Shown here: piece by piece, positions 33,085 through 42,370 of the stretch
How the letters are laid out: the number at the start of each line of letters is the position of its first letter
Numbering within the stretch: position 1 is the stretch's first letter
NCBI GenBank assembly: GCA_034006265.1
Contig: JAVETB010000004.1
Span: 13,065 to 77,064 of the forward strand
Reading direction: 5' to 3'
DNA length: 64,000 bases
From: Syntrophus sp034006265
GTDB lineage: Bacteria > Desulfobacterota > Syntrophia > Syntrophales > Syntrophaceae
Position numbers and translations under genes: made by a program
The notes under the pieces: generated by a model
Told to the model about the DNA's origin: nothing
The model's database searches: none
Seen by the model: the letters and a program-made list of their open reading frames with translations, nothing else

Positions 33085-35520
33085 ATGTTTGATTTTATAA
33101 AGAACAGGGAAAAAAATAATGTCATTTTCCTTCCTCTTCTGCCCCTGAGGGATGTGGTGGTGTTTCCGCACAGCATCGTTCCTCTTTTTGTCGGGCGGGA
33201 GAAATCCATCGCGGCACTCGAATCCGCCATGAAGGAGGAGAAGGGCATTTTCATGGTAGCGCAGAAAAATGCCAAGAAGGATGATCCTGTTGAAGAGGAT
33301 ATCTACAAGATCGGAACGGTAGGAATCATCATCCAGTTATTGAGACTTCCCGACGGTACGGTCAAGGTATTGGTGGAAGGCAAAAAGCGGGCACTCGTTA
33401 AGGAGTACATGCCGAATGAGGAATACTTCTATGTGAATGTCGAAGAGATTGATGAATCTGAAAATCGGGATGTCGTCAGGACGGAAGCCTTGGTGAGAAG
33501 CATCAACACGGCCTTTGAAAATTATGTAAAGCTGAGCAAGAAGGTGCATGTCGAAATGGTTGGTACGATTGCCGCCATTGATGACCCTTCAAAACTGGCC
33601 GATGTGGTTGCCTCCCACATCAACCTGAAGCTTGAAGACAAGCAGAAAATCCTTGAAATATTTGACGTTAACGAGCGTTTAGAGGCCATCTACGCGATGA
33701 TTCTTTCTGAGATTGAAATCCTTGAAGTCGAAGAAAAAATCAAGAGGCGCGTCAAGAAGCAGATGGAGAAAACTCAGAAAGATTATTATCTCAATGAGCA
33801 GATGCGCGCCATTCAGAAGGAAATGGGCGAAAAAGATGAGTTTAAGAATGAAATAGCCGAGTTGGAAAAGCGCCTGAAGCAGAAGAAATTGTCTGAGGAA
33901 GCGGCCAAGAAAGTACGACAGGAAATCAAGAAGCTGCAGATGATGGCGCCGATGTCCGCCGAAGCCACCGTCGTTCGAAATTACATCGACTGGATCCTGG
34001 ATATGCCATGGACGGAAAGGACGGAGAACGCCTATACCCTGAAGCAGTCGGAGGCCATCCTGGAAGAGGATCATTACGGGCTCGAAAAGGTAAAGGAGCG
34101 AATCCTTGAATACCTGGCCGTTCAGACCCTGGTCCGGAAGAATAAGGGTTCCATCCTCTGTCTCGTCGGACCTCCCGGTGTCGGAAAAACTTCCATCGCC
34201 AAGTCTGTGGCAAGGGCTACGAACAGGAAGTTTGTTCGACTTTCGCTCGGGGGAGTCCGAGACGAAGCGGAAATCCGCGGCCACCGGAGAACCTATATCG
34301 GCGCACTGCCGGGCAAGATCATCCAGCTTCTGAAGAAGGCCGGTTCAAACAATCCTGTTTTCTGTCTGGATGAAGTGGACAAGTTGAGCTCGGATTTTCG
34401 AGGCGATCCATCCTCCGCCCTGCTGGAAGTTCTTGATCCGGAACAGAACTATGCCTTCAACGACAATTATCTGGAAGTCGACTACGATCTCTCCGATGTG
34501 ATGTTCATTACCACGGCCAATGTGCTGCAGACCATACCGGCTCCTCTGCAGGACCGGATGGAGGTGATCCGGATTGCGGGGTACACGGAACCGGAAAAGA
34601 TGAACATTGCCAAGAAATTCTTGGTCAACAAGGAAATGGAGGCGAACGGACTGAATTCAGAGCAGATAGAATTTACAGATGGCGCCCTCCAGACCATTAT
34701 TCGCCAATATACAAGGGAAGCCGGGGTCAGAAACCTTGAGAGGGAAATCGCCTCGATCTGCAGAAAAGTTGCCCGTGAAATCGTGACGAACGGCGGAAAG
34801 GGAAAGATTAGGATCACCTCGAAAGTCGTTACCAGGTATCTGGGGGTTCCCAAGCATCGACATGGCGAAGCGGAGGGGAAGGATGAAATCGGGATTACGG
34901 TAGGTCTTGCCTGGACAGAGGTGGGAGGAGAGCTCCTTGTGGTGGAGGCTTCCATTGTCAAGGGAACCGGCAAGCTTATCATGACGGGCAAACTGGGCGA
35001 GGTTATGCAGGAATCCGCACAGGCCGCTTTGACGTACGTCCGCTCCCGGGCTGACGTCTTTGGATTGGCCGAAGACTTTTACAAGGACGTGGACATCCAT
35101 GTTCATGTCCCTGAGGGAGCCATACCGAAAGACGGGCCATCCGCCGGAATTGCCATGGTGACGTCCATAACGTCGGCCTTTTCCAGGAGAAAGGTTCGCG
35201 GTGATCTGGCGATGACCGGAGAGATCACCCTGCGTGGCCGTGTCCTGCCAATCGGAGGATTGAAGGAAAAGCTGCTGGCCGCCCATCGGGCAAACATAAA
35301 AACCGTCGTTATTCCAAAAGAGAATGAGAGAGATCTCGATGAAGTGCCGGCGAACATCCTGAAGACACTGGAGATCATCCGGGTCGATCACGTGGACGAG
35401 GTCCTGAAGGTTGCTTTGCTCAAGGAAGAAAAGGGCTCGGCACCGGAGTTTTCCGGAGAGCCCCCCTGCTTTGACACTTCCAAGATAGCGACCGTTAATC
35501 CACCGCGACTGGCGAGCTGA
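33085..35520 (+). CDS. lon: ATP-dependent protease La (Lon)
   Basis: An 811-residue LonA protease. An N-terminal substrate-binding domain begins FLPLLPLRDVVVFPHSIVPL. The AAA domain has Walker A GPPGVGKT, Walker B VFCLDEVDKL and arginine-finger region LQDRMEVIRIAGYT. The C-terminal protease domain has the Ser-Lys dyad, with Ser686 in PKDGPSAGIAMVTS and the Lys in GGLKEKLLAAHRA. It removes misfolded and regulatory proteins. It follows clpX by 50 nt. A tRNA promoter lies downstream. Confidence 0.96.
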   Translation: MFDFIKNREKNNVIFLPLLPLRDVVVFPHSIVPLFVGREKSIAALESAMKEEKGIFMVAQKNAKKDDPVEEDIYKIGTVGIIIQLLRLPDGTVKVLVEGKKRALVKEYMPNEEYFYVNVEEIDESENRDVVRTEALVRSINTAFENYVKLSKKVHVEMVGTIAAIDDPSKLADVVASHINLKLEDKQKILEIFDVNERLEAIYAMILSEIEILEVEEKIKRRVKKQMEKTQKDYYLNEQMRAIQKEMGEKDEFKNEIAELEKRLKQKKLSEEAAKKVRQEIKKLQMMAPMSAEATVVRNYIDWILDMPWTERTENAYTLKQSEAILEEDHYGLEKVKERILEYLAVQTLVRKNKGSILCLVGPPGVGKTSIAKSVARATNRKFVRLSLGGVRDEAEIRGHRRTYIGALPGKIIQLLKKAGSNNPVFCLDEVDKLSSDFRGDPSSALLEVLDPEQNYAFNDNYLEVDYDLSDVMFITTANVLQTIPAPLQDRMEVIRIAGYTEPEKMNIAKKFLVNKEMEANGLNSEQIEFTDGALQTIIRQYTREAGVRNLEREIASICRKVAREIVTNGGKGKIRITSKVVTRYLGVPKHRHGEAEGKDEIGITVGLAWTEVGGELLVVEASIVKGTGKLIMTGKLGEVMQESAQAALTYVRSRADVFGLAEDFYKDVDIHVHVPEGAIPKDGPSAGIAMVTSITSAFSRRKVRGDLAMTGEITLRGRVLPIGGLKEKLLAAHRANIKTVVIPKENERDLDEVPANILKTLEIIRVDHVDEVLKVALLKEEKGSAPEFSGEPPCFDTSKIATVNPPRLAS

Positions 35521-35582
35521 CGGCTCCAGCACTTGAGAAAAGAATTTCGGGAAGAATAACGTTTTGTAAGCCTATTTATCGC

Positions 35583-35611
35583 TTGACATTGCCGGGCTTT
35601 GCTGTTAGAAA
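35583..35611 (+). promoter_or_regulatory. Predicted sigma70 promoter for tRNA-Val/tRNA-Asp
   Basis: TTGACA (35583-35588), a 17-nt spacer and TAGAAA (35606-35611), 26 nt before tRNA-Val. Confidence 0.6.
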
Positions 35612-35637
35612 TCCAACCCTGCGATAGGTAAGAGCAA

Positions 35638-35713
35638 GGGCGGGTAGCTCAGCTGGGAGAGCGCCACGCTTACACCGTGGATGTCACAGGTTCGAGTCCT
35701 GTTCCGCCTACCA
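35638..35713 (+). tRNA. tRNA-Val (anticodon UAC)
   Basis: A 76-nt cloverleaf. The acceptor GGGCGGG pairs with TCCGCCT through wobble pairs at both ends, the anticodon stem CCACG/CGTGG encloses CTTACAC (anticodon TAC), and 3' CCA is encoded. Confidence 0.95.
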
Positions 35714-35764
35714 TAAAGCATGGTGGGAATGCTGCGAAAGAGCAGGAGAGTTGTATAACATAGC

Positions 35765-35841
35765 GGGGTCGTAGTTAAGTTGGTTATAACGCCGGCCTGT
35801 CACGCCGGAGGGCGAGGGTTCGAGTCCCTTCGGCCCCGCCA
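35765..35841 (+). tRNA. tRNA-Asp (anticodon GUC)
   Basis: A 77-nt cloverleaf. The acceptor GGGGTCG pairs with CGGCCCC, the anticodon stem CCGGC/GCCGG encloses CTGTCAC (anticodon GTC), discriminator G, CCA encoded. It is 51 nt after tRNA-Val and probably in the same transcript. Confidence 0.95.
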
Positions 35842-35851
35842 GATCATAGAG

Positions 35852-35887
35852 AAAGGGGCCAATGAAAAGTTGGCCCCTTTCTTGTTT
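35852..35887 (+). terminator. Intrinsic terminator after tRNA-Asp
   Basis: A perfect 11-bp stem, AAAGGGGCCAA (35852-35862) with TTGGCCCCTTT (35870-35880), a 7-nt loop and CTTGTTT. Confidence 0.85.
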
Positions 35888-36043
35888 CATTCAATGGAAA
35901 TTATCGATCCTGTAACCCTCCCTTCTTGGTTTTATTTGAAAAATACGATGCCTGCTGTCGCCATTTAACCGCAACAGGAAATTGCGGAAGATCAAGCCCC
36001 GTTCATCAGGGAGAACACAGAATTCAGCAAAAAAGGTGATGCC

Positions 36044-36916
36044 ATGAAATATGAGGGATCCATTTATCGTCCACCAAGCGAAGCTTACAGCTTGTTGATT
36101 CAAGTTTCTACGGGCTGTTCACATAACAAGTGCACATTTTGTCCCTGTTTCAAGGACAAGAAATTCCGAATCAAGAGCTTTGATGAAATCGAAGAAGATA
36201 TTGTCGAGGCCAGCCGCTATTCTTCCGTCGGCAAGGTATTCCTCTGCGATGGCGATGCCTTGATCATACCGCAGAAAAAGCTGCTTCCTGTTTTTGAAGC
36301 CATCAACAGCCGCCTTAGAGGTGTGGAGCGGATCGGGCTGTACGGAAACGCCAAGAGCATTCTGAGAAAAACATCCAACGAATTGAAGGAGCTCAAAAGT
36401 CTCGGATTGCAGATCGTTTATCTAGGCGTTGAGACTGGAAACGAGGAGATATTGAGAGATATCCGGAAGGGCGTGACCTATGCTCAGCTTGTTGAGGCGG
36501 GTCGCAAAATCAAGGATGCGGGCATTCAGCTTTCCGTAACGGTTCTACTGGGCATAGGAGGCGTGGAAAAAAGTACGGAGCATGCAGCCGACACCGCGCG
36601 GATCTTGACGGACATCGATCCTGATTATGCCAGCGCCTTAACGGTTATGATCGTCCCCGGAACACCCTTGTATGAGAACTATCTTCAGGGAAGATTCGTC
36701 CTGCCCGACGAGTTCGGATGCCTGAAGGAGATCGAGCTCATGATCGATCAATCCAACTTTACGAATTGTTTCTTTGCATCAAATCACGCATCCAATTATT
36801 ACCCGGTAAAAGCCAACCTGCCTCAAGACAGAGAAAAAACGCTGCGCCTTCTTGCCGATGTTATTAAGAGGGGACAGCGCAGTATGCTGCGATCCGAACA
36901 TTTGCGCGCCCTGTGA
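36044..36916 (+). CDS. Radical SAM protein of unknown substrate
   Basis: A 290-residue radical SAM protein. The cluster motif is GCSHNKCTFC (25-33 for the cysteines), that is C-x4-C-x2-C rather than C-x3-C-x2-C. This spacing is known in a subgroup with C-x-HN-x-C-x-F-C. Further signatures are VFLCDGDALII, the GIxTE-like VYLGVETGNEEILRDIRKG and SVTVLLGIGG. The C-terminus has no extra cluster domain. The substrate is unknown. The gene stands alone between a tRNA terminator and lnt. ATG 36044 has an AAAAGGTG site. Confidence 0.88.
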   Translation: MKYEGSIYRPPSEAYSLLIQVSTGCSHNKCTFCPCFKDKKFRIKSFDEIEEDIVEASRYSSVGKVFLCDGDALIIPQKKLLPVFEAINSRLRGVERIGLYGNAKSILRKTSNELKELKSLGLQIVYLGVETGNEEILRDIRKGVTYAQLVEAGRKIKDAGIQLSVTVLLGIGGVEKSTEHAADTARILTDIDPDYASALTVMIVPGTPLYENYLQGRFVLPDEFGCLKEIELMIDQSNFTNCFFASNHASNYYPVKANLPQDREKTLRLLADVIKRGQRSMLRSEHLRAL

Positions 36917-37084
36917 CGTTTTCAGGTTGAGAAAGCGTGATTAAGGAGCCCGGGAGAGTCAACGGGCCATTCTACGAGAACCTGGCATCCGGTGGCTTTC
37001 GAGCGCAGAGGATCCCTGGCTTTCAAATGGAGCGAATGGAATGACGTTGGACGCGGCACAGAGACGCCGAGGTAGAAATTAGAC

Positions 37085-38650
37085 GTGAAGTTTTCAAACG
37101 AGTTGTTTTCAAGACAATCCATTCCGGCCGCCCTGCTGTCAAGTCTGCTCCTGCTGCTGTCCTTCCCAAAATTCGGTACCGGCCTTCTGGCATGGATTGC
37201 CCTGGTTCCGTTTTTTTATTCCCTGCGGGGAAAAACGGTTGCCCAGGGAGCAAAATCGGGCTTTTGTGTCGGGATGCTCTTTTATGTCGGCCTCATCTAT
37301 TGGATCGTTTACGTCATTGTCGTTTATGGAAATCTTCCCTACTTTGCCGGGATCGCACTGATGCTGCTGCTGGCAGCCTATCTGAGCCTTTATTTCGCCT
37401 TGTTTGCGGCAGGTATCATTTATCTGAAAAGCAGGGATATCCCCCTGATTCTTTCCGCTCCGCTCCTTTGGGTCGTTCTCGAATTCATAAAATCCAATTT
37501 TCTTGTAGGGTTCCCCTGGGAAAACCTCGGCCATTCACAATATCTGCATTCCCGGCTCATTCAGATCGCCGATCTGACAGGCGGATACGGAATTTCATTC
37601 TTGATTGTTCTTGTCAATGCCATTGTTTATGATCTATTAACATTACGGAATGCACGAAAAAAAGCCCTCATCGAAGTGGCCCTGGGCGTGGTGCTGATGG
37701 CTTCCGTGTGCCTTTACGGGATACTGAGGGAAACGCAGGTTCACGAAGCCGTCACCATGTCTCCATCAACGCAGGTGTCTCTGATACAGGGAAATGTCGA
37801 TCAGAGCGTGAAATGGAGCCCTCTGTATCAAAAAGAAACGATGGAGATTTACCACGCTCTGTCTCTGGCCGCTAAAAACGTTTCTGTGCCCGGCATGCTC
37901 GTCTGGCCGGAGACCGCCGTCCCCTTCTATTTCCAGAATGTGGACGACATGCACCTGAGAATCGTGTCCCTGGCCCTGCAAACGGGAAGCTGGCTGCTTT
38001 TCGGTAGCCCCAGTTACGCTGATGATGAGGCCGGGACTACATTTGCGAACAGCGCATTTCTCCTGTCCCCCGAGGGGGAAACCGTCGCCCGATACGACAA
38101 AGTGCACTTGGTGCCTTATGGGGAATATGTTCCCTTGCGGCGTTTTTTCCCTTTTATTAAAAAGCTCACGGCTGGCATCGGGGACTTCAAGTCCGGAGAA
38201 GGCTTTTTTCCCATGGAGGCAGGTGGCAGAAAAATCGGAGTCCTGATCTGCTACGAAGGCATTCTGGCCGAAGCAGGCAGAGCCTATAAGCGGCAAGGGG
38301 CTGAACTTCTCGTTAACATTACCAACGATGCCTGGTTCGGAAATACTTCCGCGCCCTATCAGCATCTGTCCATGACCGTTTTCCGCGCCGTTGAAAACCG
38401 GTTGTTTCTTGCCAGAGCCGCCAATACAGGAATTTCCGCCATTATCGATCCTACGGGAAAAATATTGAAGCAATCGGGAATATTTGAGAGAACGATACTG
38501 CAGGGTGAGATTAAATTTTTAAAAATACCGACCGTGTATTCCAGATACGGGGATCTGTTTGTTTATCTCTGCTTATTTATATTGGCATCCATTTATTTCA
38601 TATCGGAAAGAAGGAGGAAAAAATGCTCGAAAATCTACCAGCAGCAATAG
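37085..38650 (+). CDS. lnt: Apolipoprotein N-acyltransferase
   Basis: A 521-residue inner-membrane enzyme that adds the third acyl chain to lipoproteins. About six N-terminal membrane segments (to about 225) precede a nitrilase-type periplasmic domain. The catalytic triad is visible in LVWPETAVPFYF (Glu), YDKVHLVPYGEYVPLR (Lys) and GVLICYEGILAE (Cys). GFPWENLGHSQY in the membrane part is also typical. The start is a GTG at 37085 behind GAGGTAG. The 3' end overlaps prfB by 28 nt, an unusually long overlap for these two genes. Confidence 0.94.
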   Translation: MKFSNELFSRQSIPAALLSSLLLLLSFPKFGTGLLAWIALVPFFYSLRGKTVAQGAKSGFCVGMLFYVGLIYWIVYVIVVYGNLPYFAGIALMLLLAAYLSLYFALFAAGIIYLKSRDIPLILSAPLLWVVLEFIKSNFLVGFPWENLGHSQYLHSRLIQIADLTGGYGISFLIVLVNAIVYDLLTLRNARKKALIEVALGVVLMASVCLYGILRETQVHEAVTMSPSTQVSLIQGNVDQSVKWSPLYQKETMEIYHALSLAAKNVSVPGMLVWPETAVPFYFQNVDDMHLRIVSLALQTGSWLLFGSPSYADDEAGTTFANSAFLLSPEGETVARYDKVHLVPYGEYVPLRRFFPFIKKLTAGIGDFKSGEGFFPMEAGGRKIGVLICYEGILAEAGRAYKRQGAELLVNITNDAWFGNTSAPYQHLSMTVFRAVENRLFLARAANTGISAIIDPTGKILKQSGIFERTILQGEIKFLKIPTVYSRYGDLFVYLCLFILASIYFISERRRKKCSKIYQQQ

Positions 38651-39712
38651 CCGAATTGGATAGAAAAATCAACTATCTAGGGGAGTGTCTTTGACATCCC
38701 TGAGAAAGAAAAACGGATCAAGGAGCTTGATACGGTTACACAGAAAGAGGATTTCTGGAGTGATCATGAGAAGGCCACTGCGATCCTGAAGGAAAAAAAC
38801 AGCCTGACGGCGGCCGTGGATCACTGGAATTCAAAACGGAAGGCCATTGTCGAGATACAGGTCATCTTTGAAATGGCTCTGGAGGAGCAGGATGATGCCG
38901 CGCTGGAAGATATAGCCGGTGAATTGAAGGCCCTGGCAAAATCCGTCCGGGAAGCGGAGCTGAAGCTGATGCTTGGCAGTGAACAGGACCCCATGAATGC
39001 CATCATCTCTATCCATGCCGGGGCCGGTGGAACGGAAGCCCAGGACTGGGCGGAAATGCTGATGAGAATGTATCTCCGCTGGGCGGAAAAGCGGGGATTC
39101 CAAACAACCATCATCGATTATCTTCCCGGCGATGAGGCTGGCATAAAAAGTGTTTCATTTACCCTCGAAGGGGAGTACGCATACGGTTACGCCAAGGCGG
39201 AGGTCGGTATCCATCGGTTGGTCCGCATTTCGCCCTTTGATGCCGGAGCGCGGAGGCACACATCCTTTGCCTCCGTTTTTGTCTATCCTGAGATTGATGA
39301 TGAAATTGTCGTAGAGATCGATGAAAAGGATTTGCGGATCGACACCTACAGGTCGACAGGCGCCGGCGGCCAGCATGTCAACAAAACGGATTCAGCTGTT
39401 CGAATCACTCATGCCCCCACAGGTATTGTCGTCCAGTGCCAGAATGAGAGATCCCAGCACAAGAACAAAGCCATGGCCATGAAATACCTGAGATCCCGGA
39501 TCTATGAGCTGAAACTCCGGGAGCAGAATGAAAAGATGTCCGAAATCAACAAAACAAAGAAGGAGATCGCCTGGGGAAGTCAGATACGATCCTATGTCCT
39601 TCAGCCTTACAAAATGGTCAAGGACCACAGGACCAACCTCGAGATCGGAAATGTGGGAAGGGTCCTGGATGGAGACATCGATGACTTGATAGAAGCCTAC
39701 CTGATCCAGTAG
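38623..39712 (+). CDS. prfB: Peptide chain release factor 2, with programmed +1 frameshift
   Basis: RF2, which reads UGA and UAA stops. A 23-codon first frame starts at ATG 38623 (AAGGAGG upstream) and ends at a TGA at 38692. The second frame continues to 39712. Slipping at CTT-TGA-C gives one 362-residue protein. The stop-codon recognition tripeptide SPF is at about 203-205 and GGQ at 248-250 (in TGAGGQHVNKTDSAV). Reading only the second frame would lose the N-terminal helix. It overlaps the end of lnt by 28 nt. Confidence 0.96.
38679..38695 (+). promoter_or_regulatory. prfB programmed frameshift site
   Basis: A Shine-Dalgarno-like AGGGGAG (38679-38685) lies just before TGT CTT TGA C. Low RF2 lets the ribosome pause at the TGA (38692-38694), slip +1 on CTT and continue with GAC. 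This is the classic RF2 autoregulation layout; here the sequence is GTGTCTTTGAC. Confidence 0.95.
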
Positions 39713-39930
39713 GGCGGTAATTTGGTTATTTTTCATCGAAATATCGCCTTCATGGCGACAAATTCGTGGTATGATGCGGATTATGCTTAGAAGAATGAGT
39801 AAAAATGTGGTATATGATCCCTACTACCAACATTGATCCAACCGGACAACGGATTCGGATCATCTCAAAAACAAAAGTTAACTGGATAGTTGACTTCGAT
39901 CTCTGCCGTTCCAGAAAGGAGTTCACCCGC

Positions 39931-41889
39931 ATGAAAAAGGCAATTCACTATACGATGACCTCCCTTTTCTTTATTCTTTTCCTGTCGCTGCTCCTGGTGC
40001 AGACGATTTGCGCCCAATCAAAGAATGAACATGAGAGCCGGGATGAAGGGGCCAAAAAAGGGATCTTCTCCTTTTTCTTCATGGGCGATCAGAAGAATTC
40101 TGGAAACAAGGCGCAGAATGCAGGCGATCAGGAGATCAAAAACAGGAAGTCTCCGTATACGGAGCTGTCAGGCCGGTCTTCCAATGAAGGGAATGACGAG
40201 GAAGGGAAGGAAGATGAGCGGGACCTCATGGAAGAAGCCCTCACCTACCTGAATTCATCGCAAAAATTCTGGGAGCAGGGTGACATTGAAAAAGCACTGG
40301 ATTTTCTCGATCAGGCCTATACGCTTCTCCTGGAAACGGATGGGGACATGGAAATAGCCCGTCAGAAGGATGACCTGCGGCTGATGATTTCGAAAAGACT
40401 GCTGTCCATTTACTCGTCGACACAATCAAGGACCAAGGGAAGCCGCAGTGAGATCCCTTTGGTTATGAACGCCGATGTTGAAAGGGAAATCCGCTCTTTC
40501 CAGACCTGCGAGCGGGACTTTTTCATTTCATCCTATTTGCGTTCGGGAATTTATCGCGAGCACATTCAAAAAGAGCTGAAAAAAGCCGGTTTGCCCGAAG
40601 AGCTGGTATGGCTGCCCCTGGTTGAAAGCGGCTTTAAAATAGGTGCATTATCAAAAGCGCGCGCCCTGGGTCTGTGGCAATTCATTCCGTCCACGGGATA
40701 CAAGTACGGTTTGAATCGTGATGAATGGATTGATGAACGAATGAATGCCTACAAGTCGACTCAGGCGGCGATCAGTTATTTGAAGGAACTACATGGCATG
40801 TTCGGAGACTGGCTGACCGTTCTGGCCGCATACAACAGCGGCGAAGGCAGGGTGATGAGGGTCATTTCACGGCAGCATATCAACTATCTGGACCGATTTT
40901 GGGATTTGTACCATCAGTTGCCCAACGAGACCGCACGCTACGTGCCTCGTTTCCTGGCTACAATCCACATTATCCGTGATCCTGGAAGATATGGCTTTGA
41001 TTTGACAGCGGATACACAGCTCAAACCCTGCGAATTCAAAGCGGCAAAATCCTACCGGCCGATGAAACTTCAGGATGTGGCCTTTTTCACCGGCGTTCCG
41101 GAAGAGGTATTGATTGGGCTCAATTCGGAATTGCGCCACAGAATCACACCGGATAAGGAATACGATCTGAAGCTGCCGGTGGAAGCCGCTGAGAAATATG
41201 CGCAGGTTGTCGATTCCATCCCACAAGCGGAAAGGCCCACCCTTTCCTTCCTCTCTTCAAGTTCAGCTCCGGGCAGGGAAACCCATAAACCGGATCGCAT
41301 TTCCGACAGCAGGAAAAACAGGGTGAAGTATGCAAACCACAGGGTCAAGCGTGGGGAATCCCTCGGCTCGATAGCGAGACGGTATAAGGTATCTCCCAGG
41401 AGATTGGCGTCTTACAATTCGATTTCTGCAAGAACCTCTCTGAAGACCGGGCAGAGAATTCGAATTCCCATCGACAATGAGGAGAGTCTCGATAAGGCGC
41501 CTGTTCGTTCAGCAAAAGCGGATCAATACATAAGAAAGGGAACACGAATCAGCTATAAGGTAAAGCAGGGAGACTCCATTTCTTCCATTGCACGAAAATT
41601 CGGAACCAGTGAGACGGAACTAAAAAAGCTCAACGGCCTTAAAGGTAATAAGCTGGTCCTCGGGAAAGTCATTACAATTAGTCGAAACGGCAGCGATCAG
41701 GACTTGAAGAGAAAAGCGAAGAAGCGGATGAGCCAAAATGAAAAGAGAAAGACCTATATGGTTAAAAGAGGTGACAACCTTTCTCAGATCGCGCAGAAAA
41801 ACAGCATCGGTCTGGCAAGGCTCAAGGAAATGAATGAAATAGACGATGCAAACGATCTCCGTCCCGGACAGACGCTGATCGTACAGTAG
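39931..41889 (+). CDS. LysM-containing lytic transglycosylase, MltD-like
   Basis: A 652-residue exported enzyme: signal peptide (about 1-28, ending ICA), a low-complexity Lys/Glu/Asn-rich part, an SLT domain and three LysM repeats. The SLT domain has LPEELVWLPLVESGFKIGA with catalytic Glu at about 232, then GLWQFIPSTGYKYGL and VLAAYNSGEGRV. LysM repeats start at about 470, 541 and 608 (KRGESLGSIARRYKVS, KQGDSISSIARKFGTS, KRGDNLSQIAQKNSIG). The open frame extends back to 39805, but ATG 39931 has AAAGGAG upstream and precedes the signal peptide. Confidence 0.92.
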   Translation: MKKAIHYTMTSLFFILFLSLLLVQTICAQSKNEHESRDEGAKKGIFSFFFMGDQKNSGNKAQNAGDQEIKNRKSPYTELSGRSSNEGNDEEGKEDERDLMEEALTYLNSSQKFWEQGDIEKALDFLDQAYTLLLETDGDMEIARQKDDLRLMISKRLLSIYSSTQSRTKGSRSEIPLVMNADVEREIRSFQTCERDFFISSYLRSGIYREHIQKELKKAGLPEELVWLPLVESGFKIGALSKARALGLWQFIPSTGYKYGLNRDEWIDERMNAYKSTQAAISYLKELHGMFGDWLTVLAAYNSGEGRVMRVISRQHINYLDRFWDLYHQLPNETARYVPRFLATIHIIRDPGRYGFDLTADTQLKPCEFKAAKSYRPMKLQDVAFFTGVPEEVLIGLNSELRHRITPDKEYDLKLPVEAAEKYAQVVDSIPQAERPTLSFLSSSSAPGRETHKPDRISDSRKNRVKYANHRVKRGESLGSIARRYKVSPRRLASYNSISARTSLKTGQRIRIPIDNEESLDKAPVRSAKADQYIRKGTRISYKVKQGDSISSIARKFGTSETELKKLNGLKGNKLVLGKVITISRNGSDQDLKRKAKKRMSQNEKRKTYMVKRGDNLSQIAQKNSIGLARLKEMNEIDDANDLRPGQTLIVQ

Positions 41890-41914
41890 GTGGAATCAGA
41901 TCATTTGTTCAAAG

Positions 41915-42370
41915 TCACAGATCCAGCGGGTAGCCATGGAGCAGGAAGAAGAGTTCCTGCTCTTTTTTTTGCATCTCTTGTGTCCGGTCGGGATCCGGAT
42001 GTTCGTGATCGTAGCCCAGGATATGCAGGAGCCCGTGAATGAGCAGAAAGTCCAGTTCATCCTCCAGCGGAATTCCCTCCCTTTCAGCATCCCGGAGAGC
42101 CGTTTCTACGGAAATGACAACATCGCCCAGCAGGCCGGGATTGATGCCGCAGCATTCACCTTCCAGAAACGAAAAGGAAATGACATTCGTGGGATAATTT
42201 CTTTCCAGGTAGCGCTGGTTGATCCCGGTTATTTCATCGTCATCGGTAAGAAGAAGACTGATATCCCTGTCCAGACAATCCACATGAAGAAGAAGCTTTT
42301 TCAGGGCCCGCCGCAATCGCCGCAAATCAATTTTTACCTTTTTCTGATGGTTTTGAATCGATATGGCCAT
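41915..42370 (-). CDS. ybeY: Endoribonuclease YbeY
   Basis: A 151-residue YbeY, a zinc-dependent RNase for 16S rRNA 3' maturation and ribosome quality control. The metal site HGLLHILGYDHEH lies near the C-terminus. NVISFSF and GLLGDVVIS are the other family motifs. ATG 42370 follows AAAGG at a proper distance; ATG 42376 is an alternative. The first about 45 nt overlap the end of the HD phosphodiesterase gene. The 3' coding end contains the terminator of the convergent transglycosylase gene. Confidence 0.95.
   Translation of the reverse strand: MAISIQNHQKKVKIDLRRLRRALKKLLLHVDCLDRDISLLLTDDDEITGINQRYLERNYPTNVISFSFLEGECCGINPGLLGDVVISVETALRDAEREGIPLEDELDFLLIHGLLHILGYDHEHPDPDRTQEMQKKEQELFFLLHGYPLDL
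41939..41970 (+). terminator. Intrinsic terminator for the MltD-like gene, inside ybeY coding sequence
   Basis: A perfect 9-bp stem, GAGCAGGAA (41939-41947) with TTCCTGCTC (41954-41962), loop GAAGAG and eight Ts. It lies 50 nt beyond the transglycosylase stop and within the last codons of ybeY on the other strand. Confidence 0.85.

Noticed and set aside
38816..39712. RF2 as a separate 298-codon gene starting at GTG 38816
   Set aside because: It would lack the N-terminal domain; the frameshift site and first frame upstream explain the full protein.
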